From contig NZ_FPAC01000001.1 of assembly GCF_900116105.1 (NCBI RefSeq), positions 2,297,135 to 2,361,134 of the forward strand: a DNA stretch of 64,000 nucleotides. The letters run 5' to 3'. The position numbers and the translations under genes are program-made. Shown piece after piece: positions 25,891 through 35,661 of this stretch. The DNA comes from Paenibacillus sp. 453mf (GTDB lineage Bacteria > Bacillota > Bacilli > Paenibacillales > Paenibacillaceae). Every line of letters begins with the position of its first letter. Position 1 is the first letter of the stretch. The notes under the pieces were generated by a model that was not told where the DNA came from, ran no database searches, and worked only from the letters and a program-made list of their open reading frames with translations.

Positions 25891-27658
25891 GTGTCACCTG
25901 CTTTCCAGGCGCCCGTTTAATACGGGCAATATGATCTGCGTATTGGATATGATATACATCTTGATATTGTCCAGGACTGCTGATGAGCTCTTCATGTGTG
26001 CCCCGCTGAACGACACGGCCTTCATTCAGGACAAGGATCTCATCCGCATGACGCAGTGAGGATATGCGATGGGCGATAATAAAGGTCGTTCTTCCCCGCA
26101 TCACTTCCTGGAATCCGGACTGAATTTCATGCTCTGTCTCCATATCAACCGCGCTGGTTGCATCATCAAGGACAAGAATCTTCGGATTCAGCAGCAGAGC
26201 TCTTGCAATGGCGATCCGCTGTTTCTGTCCTCCGGACAATCCCATTCCGCGCTCACCAACAACGGTATCGTAGCCTAATGGCATCTCCATGATGAAATCA
26301 TGGGCCTTTGCAAGCTTGGATACACGAATAATTTCATCCATAGACACGTCCTTCATGCCATATGCGATATTGTTACGGATACTGGAGGAGAACAGGAAGG
26401 TTTCTTGAAATACCGCAGCAATCTGACTGCGCAGGCTTTTGATGTTCATGTCGTTAATGTCTATTCCATCAATCTTAATCGTTCCACTCGTAATGTTATA
26501 GGCCCGCATAAGCAGCTGGATAATCGTCGATTTACCTGAGCCGGTGCCTCCCAAGAAACCGACAACCGTTCCAGGTGGTGCATCCAGATTGATATCAACG
26601 ACTGCAGGAATTTTGTTGCCATAGGCGAACGTGACATGATCGAAGGTAACATGCCCTTTAACTTGCTCCGGCACAAGTGTAATAGGATCTTCTCCATCCT
26701 GTACGTCGATTGGCTGGTTTAGCAGTTCAAGCACGCGCTCACCAGATGCTTTGGACTGAGTATAGTTATTGATATGAAATCCGATGTTCCACATCGGTCC
26801 GATTATGTACCAAATTAAACTAAAGAAGGCAACAAGCTCACCTAGTGTCAGCTCCTGATGGATGACGAGTCTTCCTCCGATCACAAGCAGAAGAACAACG
26901 CTGAGGGATGCCAGCAGCTCCATTATAGGGAAGAACTTGGCCCACAGTGAGGAGGCAAAGATTTGATTCGATTTGTAGCGTTCATTGCGAAGCGAGAACT
27001 TATCTACTTCATGAGGTTCTCGGGCAAAGGATTTAACTGTACGTACCCCGGTGATATTCTCTTGGACAGCGGTTGTCAGAGAGCTCATGGCCATCCGCAT
27101 TTCCTGAAATGCGGGATGAATCTGGGTTTCAAATTTCAGGGCCACGAATACCAGCACAGGCATAAAAATGAGGGTAAGTAATGTCAGCTGCCAGTTGATG
27201 GATATCATCATAATGGCTCCAAAGACCACCATAAGCACCATATTGAGAAGCTGGGCAAATCCAAACCCAATAAAGTTGCGAATGGCCTCCAAATCTCCGG
27301 TTAAGCGTGACATCAGATCTCCCGTTTTGGCTGTATCATAGTAGCGGAAAGACAAGAACTGCAGTTTCTCATAACATGCATTCCGCAGACGATACGCCAG
27401 GTAGTTCCCTAGTCTTGCACCAAAAAATCCGTGTAAAAATTGAAATGATGCTTTGATGATCACTACACCCAGTACCGATAGGGCAAGCATGGGAACGTAT
27501 TCATAATTCCCTGGGGTAATGACATCATCAATCAGCACGCGTAGAAGGTTCGGGTACACGAGCCCGAGTGCAGTGGCAATGGCCAAACAAAGAATAGACA
27601 TAAACATCAAATTCCGTTTTGACCAGAAGAAGCCCTGCAGCTGCCTGAGAACATCCAT
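25883..27658 (-). CDS. yheI: ABC exporter half-transporter, degenerate Walker B (YheI/BmrC-like)
   Basis: A 591-residue half-transporter with six spans (about 15-310) and an ATPase domain (about 335-570). Walker A is LGGTGSGKST and the signature is the canonical LSGGQKQR. Walker B is ILVLDDATSAVD, with Asp in place of the catalytic Glu. This complements the partner, which has a good Walker B but a changed signature, so the heterodimer has one active and one degenerate site as in BmrCD. The start is ATG at 27658 after GAGGAGGAG. The longer reading from TTG at 27673 would translate the ribosome site itself. Confidence 0.88.
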   Translation of the reverse strand: MDVLRQLQGFFWSKRNLMFMSILCLAIATALGLVYPNLLRVLIDDVITPGNYEYVPMLALSVLGVVIIKASFQFLHGFFGARLGNYLAYRLRNACYEKLQFLSFRYYDTAKTGDLMSRLTGDLEAIRNFIGFGFAQLLNMVLMVVFGAIMMISINWQLTLLTLIFMPVLVFVALKFETQIHPAFQEMRMAMSSLTTAVQENITGVRTVKSFAREPHEVDKFSLRNERYKSNQIFASSLWAKFFPIMELLASLSVVLLLVIGGRLVIHQELTLGELVAFFSLIWYIIGPMWNIGFHINNYTQSKASGERVLELLNQPIDVQDGEDPITLVPEQVKGHVTFDHVTFAYGNKIPAVVDINLDAPPGTVVGFLGGTGSGKSTIIQLLMRAYNITSGTIKIDGIDINDMNIKSLRSQIAAVFQETFLFSSSIRNNIAYGMKDVSMDEIIRVSKLAKAHDFIMEMPLGYDTVVGERGMGLSGGQKQRIAIARALLLNPKILVLDDATSAVDMETEHEIQSGFQEVMRGRTTFIIAHRISSLRHADEILVLNEGRVVQRGTHEELISSPGQYQDVYHIQYADHIARIKRAPGKQVTHE

Positions 27659-27824
27659 GTTTCTCCTCCTCAAAAGTCTTACTCATCTTGTATAAAATCT
27701 TATGAACATTAATGAAGTTTATCACCGGCTTAAACCCCCGGCAAAGCGAAAAAGACCCCATTTTCAGGCTTCTTTTGGTTTAAAAGGGCAATATCAGGAA
27801 ATAATGGGCAACTCTCAATTAAAT
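27659..27824 (-). promoter_or_regulatory. Structured leader of the ABC exporter operon
   Basis: About 165 bases lie between the predicted transcription start and the first gene. The leader holds AAAAGA...TCTTTT (imperfect hairpin with a T-run), a GCCGG...CCGG pair, and long-range complementarity TTAAACC/GGTTTAA that encloses the first hairpin. An ORF opens at ATG 27761 within it and overlaps the start of the transporter gene out of frame. B. subtilis bmrCD is controlled by translation of the leader peptide BmrB; whether this leader works similarly is inference. Confidence 0.4.
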
Positions 27825-27830
27825 AGTCGG

Positions 27831-27859
27831 ATATTCTCAGCTTAGCTAGGTGATGTCAA
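27831..27859 (-). promoter_or_regulatory. Promoter of the ABC exporter operon
   Basis: Minus strand: TTGACA (27854-27859), a 17-base spacer and GAATAT (27831-27836), just past the terminator of the upstream dynamin gene. Confidence 0.65.
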
Positions 27860-27861
27860 CA

Positions 27862-27902
27862 TAAAAGCATCCCTTTTCGGTTGCCCCGAAAGGAGGGATG
27901 CT
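27862..27902 (-). terminator. Terminator of the dynamin gene
   Basis: AGCATCCCT with TTTCGG pairs with CCGAAA and AGGGATGCT around TTGC. On the minus strand TTTTAT follows. It lies 20 bases after the stop. Confidence 0.85.
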
Positions 27903-27921
27903 GTTCAAGGTAATAAACAGT

Positions 27922-30900
27922 TTAAATTAAACTATCCTCGACATGAGTTAATCGAGAGGCCAGCTCTTCCAGTGTATGAATATCACTTGCATATTCCAGT
28001 GCACCGATAAGGCCTGCGATCTCCTCTGACCACTGCTCTTCCATTCGTTCTTGATGATCCAGCAGTGACGCACGAGTTAACTTCTGAAAATAAGTAATCA
28101 GATGCTCTTCGTTGTATTCGAGCTCCTGAAGAAGAAGGGCTTTTAATTCCGGCTCTAAAAGAGCCTGCAGCTGTTTTCTTCCAGGTCCTTCAAAAAAATG
28201 CTTTGGATTTTTGAAATATTTCCAGACATTTTTCCATGCAATCGGTTCTCTTACATCGGTTCGTCTTAGAGTTGGCGTGTCCCAATGACCTGAAGCTTCG
28301 GAATATACTTGAATTCCATCCGATATTTCAGCGAGTCGTCTGCTTGTTCGTTCTGCTTCCTCTTGCGTGAGCCGCTGGCCCTTGCTCTCCATCCGCAGGG
28401 TTGTAGCCAGCAATTCCTGCTCAATTTCGAGATACAGCATTCGAAGAAGCTCTCTTCCCGATGCAAGGAATATCCCTTTAAGATCTCCCTGGTCTTCTCT
28501 CAATACAGACGGATGAAACGCTTCAGACATAAACTCTGACATCCGGTAGCTGATACGCTGTCCCACATGGAATAGCAGCTCTTTCATTTCCTGGGCAATT
28601 TCCGCATCCTTGTTAGAGGAGCCATATGCCGATAACAGCTCAAGTCCGTGCTGTTTGATTTCAGTCAGCTTCTGCTTGCGGGCCAGGCGCTCCGCTTCTC
28701 CCTGACGGGCATCACGAATCCACTGCTCCACACGCTGCCGAACATGACCAACTTCCTTGCTGGCTGCATGGATCGCTAGATCAGGGAGCTCATCACCGGC
28801 AAAATGACTGAAGGCACGTTCAAATGCCGTGAAACGGGATGCCTCAAGCGCAGCTTCATCGCCTTGTTGTTTGGCCTGAAGCGCCAGCAGACTGGATACC
28901 GGATATACTTTAGGAACACGTACACCATTATGCTGCAGCTGGTTTGTTACATGCTCCTTGACCATTCCGAGCTCTTCTTCCGACGATGCCAAGTCTGCTG
29001 CATTGATAACAAAGAACATATTATCGAGTGACTTTGCATCCTTCACTCTTCCAAGCTGGTTCAGAAACTGCCTATCACCTTGCGAGAAAGCATGGTTGTA
29101 GTAAGTAACAAATACGAGAGCATCCGCATTCTTCATATAATTAAATGTTACTCCGGTATGTCTTGCATTGATGGAATCCGCCCCAGGTGTATCGACTAAT
29201 ATGATTCCCTGCTCGGTTAATTCACAGTTATAGTACAGATCAATTGAGTCCACGAAACAGGACTTCTTCTCCTCTGCCACGTAGGCACGATATTCGTCCA
29301 TGCTGGCAATCCATGCACTTCCAAGCCTAGGCTCCGCTGCATCATATCCTGCAGCCGCTGCCTTGAGGAAGCTGTAATGCGGCCTTCCTGCCGGGTGTAC
29401 CTGCTGAGGAGTCAGTGCTGCGACTTTCTCTCTCCAGGAATGCTCTTCTGCCTTCCCTAATCCAAGCAGATCAAAAGAGAAGGCCAGATCCTGCCATAAG
29501 GCATCGCGGGTCTTCATTGTGACCCGTGCCGTCCGGTGTGCCGCCCCTTCGGCCGGCGCCATAATCCGGTTGATCGCCGCTGTCGTTGGATGCGGCGATA
29601 CCGGGAGCACAGCTTCGCCTAGCAAGGCGTTGGCGAAGGAAGACTTCCCGGCGCTGAAGGCACCAAACAGCGCCAGGGTAAAGGTACCGCCCGCAAGAGA
29701 TGCCGCGCGGGCGGTGAGCCCCCGTACCGCCGATTTCATGGCGGCATACGGGGCTGCAAGGGCAGCCGCCTGCGTAAGGCCGGCTGCCGCTGCGGCTAGC
29801 CGCTCGTGCCTGCGAGCGGCCAAGGGCGCATGCGCGAGCCTCGTGCGGGGCTCGCGCCCTGACGCCGGGATAACATCAGCCATGTTCACTGAGGCTGATG
29901 TTATTCCGGCAGTGGCTGTGCCGAGGTCCTCAGGCACAGCAGGGGCCGGGACCGCAGGCAGGGCACCTGCGGTCAGCTGATCTTTCGCCGGCAGCAGAGC
30001 CTGCACGGCTCCAGACATAGCGGCGATCTCCTGCTCGATCGCCGCTAACGCCTCAGCTGCAGCGGATTGCTTGCGAAGCGCTTCCAGCTCGCTCTTCAAC
30101 ACTTCAAGTTGATCTGCAGCCCGCGACGTTAGTCCCTCCAGCAGCTGTTCGGCAATCTCCAGCGCAGACTTGCGATACCTTGCAGATAGCTCGGCTCGAA
30201 GCTCTTTACAATAATTCAAAACATATTCACCCGTCACCGCTCCGTCTGGCGTACTTTTCGAGGTGATTAGTGCTTGTTCGATGCTGTATAGCTGCTCATC
30301 AAGCTTGCGATCCCAATCCTCACTCCATAGCCCATGAGCGTTTCCTAATTGACGCAGCAATGTCTTCAAATGGAATGCTGCCTGGCCTTCTGCCTGCTTG
30401 CTGAATAATGACCAGAAGTGATTGAAGCGTTCCTGCTTCTCCTGTTCCGTCTTGCCCGCCGAAAAGAGAAAACCCACCTTAAAGCCAGGGCGCCGGCTCT
30501 CGATATACTTCCCAGCTGCCTCTCTTACATCAGCAGGAGTCAAATTCGCGTTATGAAGAAGACGATCTACTTCATCGCGAATCCGCTTGAGTTCAAGCTG
30601 CGGGAGTTCCCTGACTGCTTCCATTTCCTGTTCAATCGCTTCCTTACAGGCGGCAAGTCTGGCGGCACCCTCTTCTCCACCGATCTCTGTCAGTAGCCCC
30701 GCTTTACGTTCCTCACTTCGATCCTCAAACCTCATAAGAAACTGCTTCGAAATATGAATCGCAGAAGATGCCAGACTGTGATTCAACAGCTCAGTTCGAA
30801 TGGATAGCAGCTCATTTATAATGTCCGGAAGGACACTTATCTGGTTGTATGGGTGCTCAGGTTTCCGTAACGTTGTAAACAGCAATCCAGCGTAAGAAAC

Positions 30901-31632
30901 TTCCCATGCTTTAAATGCAGCTTCTACCGCAGCACGGTACTCCCCAAAAGACAGCTCCTCATCTCGATGCTTGTCGATTTGAGTTACGATTAAATAGAGC
31001 GGCTTGCCCCAATCTGACAGACTTTTCGCAAAAGAAAGATTATTCTCGGATTGGACATGGTTGTAGTCCATGACATAGAATACCGCATCGGCCAAATGTA
31101 GTGCTGAATCGGTCGCTTGCTTGTGAGCACCATCTGTCGAATCAACCCCGGGGGTATCCAGCAGTACTGCCTGTTCCTGAAGCAGCTTCACCTGCTCCCA
31201 CACTTCAATAAAAGCATACTGCTCTCCGTTCTTGCAGTACTCGTCCAGCTCATCAGGTGACACTGTTATGGGACCAAGGCTTGCTCCACCAAGATGATTC
31301 GGCTGATCTGGAGAATCGACGCGATTTGAACGCGGCGCAGTTCGATAAATCTTCGCTTGCCTTGGCCCATTCCGGATAGCTACTACATTCGCACTTGTAG
31401 GCACCGGGCTTGAAGGCAGTACTTTTTTGCCGCATAAACGGTTAATGAGACTCGATTTCCCTGCCGAAAAATGTCCACAAAAGGCCAGGGTCAGTTCACC
31501 CGCCTCCGCCTTTCCTTGAAGATCAGCAATAGACGCGGCAGCCTTCGAATCTTCATGGTCCAGGAAGAGCTTCTGCAAATCTTGTAAACGCATACGTAAA
31601 TCATCGTTCTGTCTCTTTACACTCGTCAGCAT
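27922..31632 (-). CDS. dynA: Double-domain bacterial dynamin family GTPase (DynA-like)
   Basis: A 1236-residue protein built of two dynamin modules fused head to tail, as in B. subtilis DynA (YpbR). Module 1 has P-loop GHFSAGKSSLINRL (about residues 53-66) and switch DTPGVDST; module 2 has P-loop GAFSAGKSSFANALLG (near 655-670) and DTPGADSINARHTG. Helical stalk and coiled-coil regions follow each. Such proteins tether or fuse membranes and help protect the envelope against phage or antibiotics. The junction (about residues 540-700) is Ala/Pro-rich and its DNA is much more GC-rich than the surroundings. The gene is monocistronic with its own terminator. Confidence 0.9.
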   Translation of the reverse strand: MLTSVKRQNDDLRMRLQDLQKLFLDHEDSKAAASIADLQGKAEAGELTLAFCGHFSAGKSSLINRLCGKKVLPSSPVPTSANVVAIRNGPRQAKIYRTAPRSNRVDSPDQPNHLGGASLGPITVSPDELDEYCKNGEQYAFIEVWEQVKLLQEQAVLLDTPGVDSTDGAHKQATDSALHLADAVFYVMDYNHVQSENNLSFAKSLSDWGKPLYLIVTQIDKHRDEELSFGEYRAAVEAAFKAWEVSYAGLLFTTLRKPEHPYNQISVLPDIINELLSIRTELLNHSLASSAIHISKQFLMRFEDRSEERKAGLLTEIGGEEGAARLAACKEAIEQEMEAVRELPQLELKRIRDEVDRLLHNANLTPADVREAAGKYIESRRPGFKVGFLFSAGKTEQEKQERFNHFWSLFSKQAEGQAAFHLKTLLRQLGNAHGLWSEDWDRKLDEQLYSIEQALITSKSTPDGAVTGEYVLNYCKELRAELSARYRKSALEIAEQLLEGLTSRAADQLEVLKSELEALRKQSAAAEALAAIEQEIAAMSGAVQALLPAKDQLTAGALPAVPAPAVPEDLGTATAGITSASVNMADVIPASGREPRTRLAHAPLAARRHERLAAAAAGLTQAAALAAPYAAMKSAVRGLTARAASLAGGTFTLALFGAFSAGKSSFANALLGEAVLPVSPHPTTAAINRIMAPAEGAAHRTARVTMKTRDALWQDLAFSFDLLGLGKAEEHSWREKVAALTPQQVHPAGRPHYSFLKAAAAGYDAAEPRLGSAWIASMDEYRAYVAEEKKSCFVDSIDLYYNCELTEQGIILVDTPGADSINARHTGVTFNYMKNADALVFVTYYNHAFSQGDRQFLNQLGRVKDAKSLDNMFFVINAADLASSEEELGMVKEHVTNQLQHNGVRVPKVYPVSSLLALQAKQQGDEAALEASRFTAFERAFSHFAGDELPDLAIHAASKEVGHVRQRVEQWIRDARQGEAERLARKQKLTEIKQHGLELLSAYGSSNKDAEIAQEMKELLFHVGQRISYRMSEFMSEAFHPSVLREDQGDLKGIFLASGRELLRMLYLEIEQELLATTLRMESKGQRLTQEEAERTSRRLAEISDGIQVYSEASGHWDTPTLRRTDVREPIAWKNVWKYFKNPKHFFEGPGRKQLQALLEPELKALLLQELEYNEEHLITYFQKLTRASLLDHQERMEEQWSEEIAGLIGALEYASDIHTLEELASRLTHVEDSLI

Positions 31633-31730
31633 GTCCTCTAAAGACTCCTTCTCTTCATCTCGTTAAATATGTATATTTTATCACTGACCTTGGCAGAATT
31701 GAACCTCTACGTCTCAAAATCTTCTTCATA

Positions 31731-31765
31731 ACAAATAACCGGGACCTAATGAAAGGTGCCCGGCT
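31731..31765 (-). terminator. Terminator after nth and the small downstream gene
   Basis: ACCGGGACCT and AGGTGCCCGGCT form a stem with one mismatch. On the minus strand TTATTTGTT follows. Confidence 0.75.
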
Positions 31766-31826
31766 ATCATATGATCTGTTCCTATAATTGCTCAGCCATA
31801 GAATAGCTTAAGCATCAATCGTTAAG

Positions 31827-32096
31827 TTATACCGCATTTTCCATCGCAGGAAGCAAGATTTCAAACACTTGTCCATGCTGAAGAATGGTAATATTTCTAC
31901 TCTTATCTTTCATAACAACCACTTCAGGCTTCTGAGACATGCGCTCCAAATAATGCTCAGGTACATCTCCGGAGTGGCTCACCGTAATGCCCTCGATCTC
32001 TTTTTCTTCATTCTCGCTCATTTCAGTTGAAACGATCTCTTCAAAAATATCAGAAAAAGCTTCAAATTGGTCAGTATACACGGAAATACATTTCAT
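31827..32096 (-). CDS. Small uncharacterised protein downstream of nth
   Basis: An 89-residue acidic soluble protein beginning MKCISVYTDQFEAFSDIFEE and ending VFEILLPAMENAV. A predicted alternation of strands and helices without cysteine clusters or membrane spans is all that can be seen. GAGGATGAG precedes the ATG, and it starts 17 bases after the nth stop, so it is probably co-transcribed. A homologue search is needed to name it; I do not recognise the family. Confidence 0.72.
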   Translation of the reverse strand: MKCISVYTDQFEAFSDIFEEIVSTEMSENEEKEIEGITVSHSGDVPEHYLERMSQKPEVVVMKDKSRNITILQHGQVFEILLPAMENAV

Positions 32097-32113
32097 GGTT
32101 AACTCATCCTCTA

Positions 32114-32818
32114 CTATTCATTTGCAATTTTTTTAGGTAAAGCAGATGAACTACGTTCCTTATCTTTCCTGATTTGGGACGTTTTCATACGCTTCTTGCC
32201 CTCACGACATACATCGAGAAGCGGGCATACCTGGCATTTGGGAGACTGCGCTTTGCAATGGTATCGACCGAAGAAAATCAATCGATGATGCGTAATCGTC
32301 CATTCATCTATTGGAACTCTCTTCATCAGCTTCTTCTCAACCTCAAGCACAGAATCTTTCCAATTCACCAACCCAAGCCGTTTAGATACACGTTCTACAT
32401 GGGTATCTACCGCTATGGCTGGGACTCCGAATGCGTTTGAAACGACCACGTTCGCTGTCTTGCGACCCACTCCCGGGAGCAGAACCAGCTCATCATGCTT
32501 GCTTGGAACTTCTCCTCTGTACTGTTCAATCAGAATCCGGCACAAATTTTGTATATGCTTTGCCTTGTTCCTGTACAATCCGATTCTCCGAATATCCTGC
32601 TCGAGCTCTTCGAGCGGGACGGAGACATAGTCCTCCGGTGTTTTGTACTTCTGGAATAAATCGGCTGTCACTTTATTCACAGTCTCATCCGTACATTGTG
32701 CAGATAACAATACAGCAATGGTGAGTTCAAACGCGTTGCTGTGGTTTAATTCACAATGAGCGTCTGGAAACATATTTGCGATCGTATCAAGAATGTGACG
32801 TACTGTCGCTGCATTCAT
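32114..32818 (-). CDS. nth: Endonuclease III
   Basis: A 234-residue base-excision-repair DNA glycosylase/AP lyase removing oxidised pyrimidines. The helix-hairpin-helix LLPGVGRKTANVV carries catalytic Lys120 and VDTHV carries Asp138, the same numbers as in E. coli Nth. The C-terminal 4Fe-4S site has the C-x6-C-x2-C-x5-C spacing (CKAQSPKCQVCPLLDVC). The ATG at 32818 follows GGGAGG; the longer frame from 32836 includes the ribosome site. In B. subtilis nth follows dnaD; here it is far from dnaD. Confidence 0.95.
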   Translation of the reverse strand: MNAATVRHILDTIANMFPDAHCELNHSNAFELTIAVLLSAQCTDETVNKVTADLFQKYKTPEDYVSVPLEELEQDIRRIGLYRNKAKHIQNLCRILIEQYRGEVPSKHDELVLLPGVGRKTANVVVSNAFGVPAIAVDTHVERVSKRLGLVNWKDSVLEVEKKLMKRVPIDEWTITHHRLIFFGRYHCKAQSPKCQVCPLLDVCREGKKRMKTSQIRKDKERSSSALPKKIANE

Positions 32819-32836
32819 GAAGAGCTTACCTCCCAC

Positions 32837-32875
32837 AAAAAAAACGTCTTGATACGTTTGGTCCGTATCAAGACG
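32837..32875 (-). terminator. Terminator of the SLH-protein gene
   Basis: A perfect 12-bp stem (CGTCTTGATACG / CGTATCAAGACG) is followed on the minus strand by eight T. It lies 33 bases after the SLH stop and directly before the nth ribosome site. Confidence 0.93.
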
Positions 32876-32907
32876 GTCATTCTTTCGCTTGCCGTTTAAA
32901 GAAATGA

Positions 32908-35631
32908 CTACTGTTTAGAAATCTCGATAACTACGTTATTGAGCAGATACACTACAATATTATCATTATCTTTGAGAGATTGCACGCTTAAAGTCGTGTC
33001 ACCTTCATGAATGTAAACATTTGGTGACAAATTAAAGCGATAGTTGTTATCTGACATGGATGCACGCTTTACCTGCAATTCATTTGCTGCAGCATTGTAC
33101 TTCCAGAACGTTTTGCTGAGCGGAGTCAGCACTTGGAATACAGGTGTTCCATCAGCATCCTTAGTGACAATCACATGGTCTCCGTCAATCAGTGTACTAA
33201 TGCTATTCGATGTGCTTCCATTCTTGACAATTTTCACTTTACTGCCCGCATTTATCGTCTCATTTGAACCGGTCGTCGTCTTATAGGTTACAACTCCACC
33301 ATTGATGGAACTGATTTCACCCCATGTTTGCTTGACTACAGATACGGCAGTTGGTGAAGTACCATCAAAAGATACGTTAATCAGCATCCCCTTCTGGAGA
33401 TCGGAAGGCTTGATAACAGCTCCGTTATCATTGGTGATTGGAAGACTTTCCACATAAATGGAACTGGTCACCCCGTCTTTTTTTACTTCTGCTCGGTAAT
33501 TTGAACTATTCAGTGATACAAGCTCAAACTGAGCAGCCGATTTGACATACAGTTTGCTTAAGTTATCCTGGTTGCTGCTAAGCATTGCCGTCACTTGATC
33601 TCCGATACTGACATCAGACAAGGATGCCGAAGCTTTGCCATATAGCTCAACCGTTGGTGTCGATTGATACGGGATGCTGATGCTTTGCCCATTGGGCTGA
33701 ATCAGCTTTACTGTTTTGGAGGATGTATTTATCTCCGACACCGTACCTTCATATTTGTACACGATGCTAATGGAAAGTGCTCGAGTTCCAATTGTGGTCA
33801 GGTTCACCTTTCTTCCATCCGTCAAATAAGGCTCAATCCCGGATAATGTCGGCTTGGTGCTGTTATAGTCTACTTTGGTTGCATCGTTCAGTGTAAATAC
33901 ATGCGGCTTCTCGCTAGAGTCAAGCACAGTCAGCAATTTCGTCTTGCTGTTATAGGATACGACCGTAACCATATTCAGCGGCTCCATTTGGCGGTTAAGC
34001 ACTTCTATTTTGGTTACTTGATCCTCTGCATTCAGTGTAAGCTCTACTTCATCGCCAGAGGTTTTGTCAGCGAGTAAATCTGTAAGCTTAGGAGCGTCCA
34101 TCCCACTAATTACAATTTGCGGATCTGATGCAAGCAGCTTCACTTCAAGTGATCCGTTCCGATCATAAGTAATGGTTGAAAGATTTGAGCCCAGCTCATA
34201 TAGGGTTCCACGTACCGTACGTTCAACACCAGCTGTAACCTCGATGGTTTGGGTAACACTGTCTTTTATCGAATATTTGATGACAGTGCCTGCTTTAAGC
34301 TCAGATAAAGCTACGATCTCGTTATGATAACGAATGACAGTCGTTCCTTCTTGGATCTTTAACACATCCGTTGTACCGGTACTGTTCGTCACTGTTATAG
34401 TGCTGGCAGATGGATCAATGGATTGAATGGTGCCCTCTGCCGATTTGTTTACCATACCGGATTTAACTTGTACAACGACCGGGTTCTTAGCTGAAGTAAA
34501 GGTTTCACGCTGTAGTTCCACGATGCTGCCGGCTGTCATGTTTTCCGGCTTAATCACTTGTCCATTCTGATCATAGAAAACGGTACGATCCGTATATGCA
34601 TACTCTTGATACGTATCTCCGGTGAACATCCATAATTTGTTGCCTGATAGACGTTCAAAGCTGCCTTCAATGACTTCGACTTGAGGAGTATCGCTTGTGC
34701 TCTCTACATACGCTGCATTGAAATTTGGACCCGATACCATTAATTCTGTGTACAGCTTAATGTCGGATGGCGCAATTTTGGATGATGAAGAATGAGTATA
34801 GAATGGTGTAGCTGAATTAATTGTAAAGCTGACATACTCGCTTCCTGTGTACAAAGTTAATTTGCTGTCTGTTCGTTCGGTTATGTATCCTTTGTACTGA
34901 TTGTCATATTGATAATCGGTGTATTCACTTCCGCGGTTGAAGAACGCAGTTATTTCAGCTCGAGTTACAGTTCCTTGCGGATTAAATTTATTGCCTGTTG
35001 TTCCTTGCGCAATTTCAAGCTCTGCTGCCAGATTAACATAAGGCTTGTTGGCTGCAGTGATCTGATTGTCATCGGTAAAGCTTGAGCTCACATTTCCTGC
35101 AGCTTTTGCTTCCGATTCTTTACCAATGGCTCTTATGACAAGCTTCGCGATCCATTCTCTTGAAGCTGCCTGTTGTCCCCAGATCCCTTTCTCTGATGAG
35201 CCTTGGGATTCCTCAGCTTCTTCTAACAGACCCAGCTCAAAAGCAAGAGATACATAAGATTTAGCATACTCACTCGTGCTAATGCCCGCAGGCAATTTAA
35301 CACTGCTGCCAGCAGGGAGGCTGGATTTCTGGTTCATGAATCGAATGGCTATCGTTACAGCTTCCTGCTTGGTCACCGCATCTCCTGGCCTAAACAGACC
35401 TCTGTCTCCAACCAAGATGTCCAAGGATGCAAGTTTGTATATGTGCTTCTCTGCCCAGTATCCACTCTTCACATCACTGAATGCGCCTTGAGCCGCCGTC
35501 GTGACAGCAGCGGGAGCTGTGTCAGCTCCCGCCACTCCCGCACCGGCACTAAGTGCCATCAGACTGGCGAGCATGGCAGATACCATTTTTTTGGAGTGCT
35601 TGGTATTGATATCGCTAGGTTTGAAAGTCAA
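32908..35631 (-). CDS. S-layer homology (SLH) domain surface protein
   Basis: A 907-residue exported protein. A signal peptide (to about residue 36, GVAGADTAPA) is followed by three SLH domains (about 48-100, 115-172 and 185-236, with FSDVKSGYWAEKHIYKLASL and FNPQGTVTRAEITAFFNRG) that bind pyruvylated wall polymer. The remaining 650 residues are repetitive beta-rich modules, each with a pattern like G-x-I-x-S-I-D-x-S-x-x-T-I-T-V and a following K-A-G-T-V-I-K-Y turn. The start is TTG with AGGAGA upstream. It follows the GerM lipoprotein gene by 30 bases, so they are co-transcribed. Confidence 0.92.
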   Translation of the reverse strand: MTFKPSDINTKHSKKMVSAMLASLMALSAGAGVAGADTAPAAVTTAAQGAFSDVKSGYWAEKHIYKLASLDILVGDRGLFRPGDAVTKQEAVTIAIRFMNQKSSLPAGSSVKLPAGISTSEYAKSYVSLAFELGLLEEAEESQGSSEKGIWGQQAASREWIAKLVIRAIGKESEAKAAGNVSSSFTDDNQITAANKPYVNLAAELEIAQGTTGNKFNPQGTVTRAEITAFFNRGSEYTDYQYDNQYKGYITERTDSKLTLYTGSEYVSFTINSATPFYTHSSSSKIAPSDIKLYTELMVSGPNFNAAYVESTSDTPQVEVIEGSFERLSGNKLWMFTGDTYQEYAYTDRTVFYDQNGQVIKPENMTAGSIVELQRETFTSAKNPVVVQVKSGMVNKSAEGTIQSIDPSASTITVTNSTGTTDVLKIQEGTTVIRYHNEIVALSELKAGTVIKYSIKDSVTQTIEVTAGVERTVRGTLYELGSNLSTITYDRNGSLEVKLLASDPQIVISGMDAPKLTDLLADKTSGDEVELTLNAEDQVTKIEVLNRQMEPLNMVTVVSYNSKTKLLTVLDSSEKPHVFTLNDATKVDYNSTKPTLSGIEPYLTDGRKVNLTTIGTRALSISIVYKYEGTVSEINTSSKTVKLIQPNGQSISIPYQSTPTVELYGKASASLSDVSIGDQVTAMLSSNQDNLSKLYVKSAAQFELVSLNSSNYRAEVKKDGVTSSIYVESLPITNDNGAVIKPSDLQKGMLINVSFDGTSPTAVSVVKQTWGEISSINGGVVTYKTTTGSNETINAGSKVKIVKNGSTSNSISTLIDGDHVIVTKDADGTPVFQVLTPLSKTFWKYNAAANELQVKRASMSDNNYRFNLSPNVYIHEGDTTLSVQSLKDNDNIVVYLLNNVVIEISKQ

Positions 35632-35661
35632 AATTACTTCTCCTCTCTGATTCGCCTAAGT

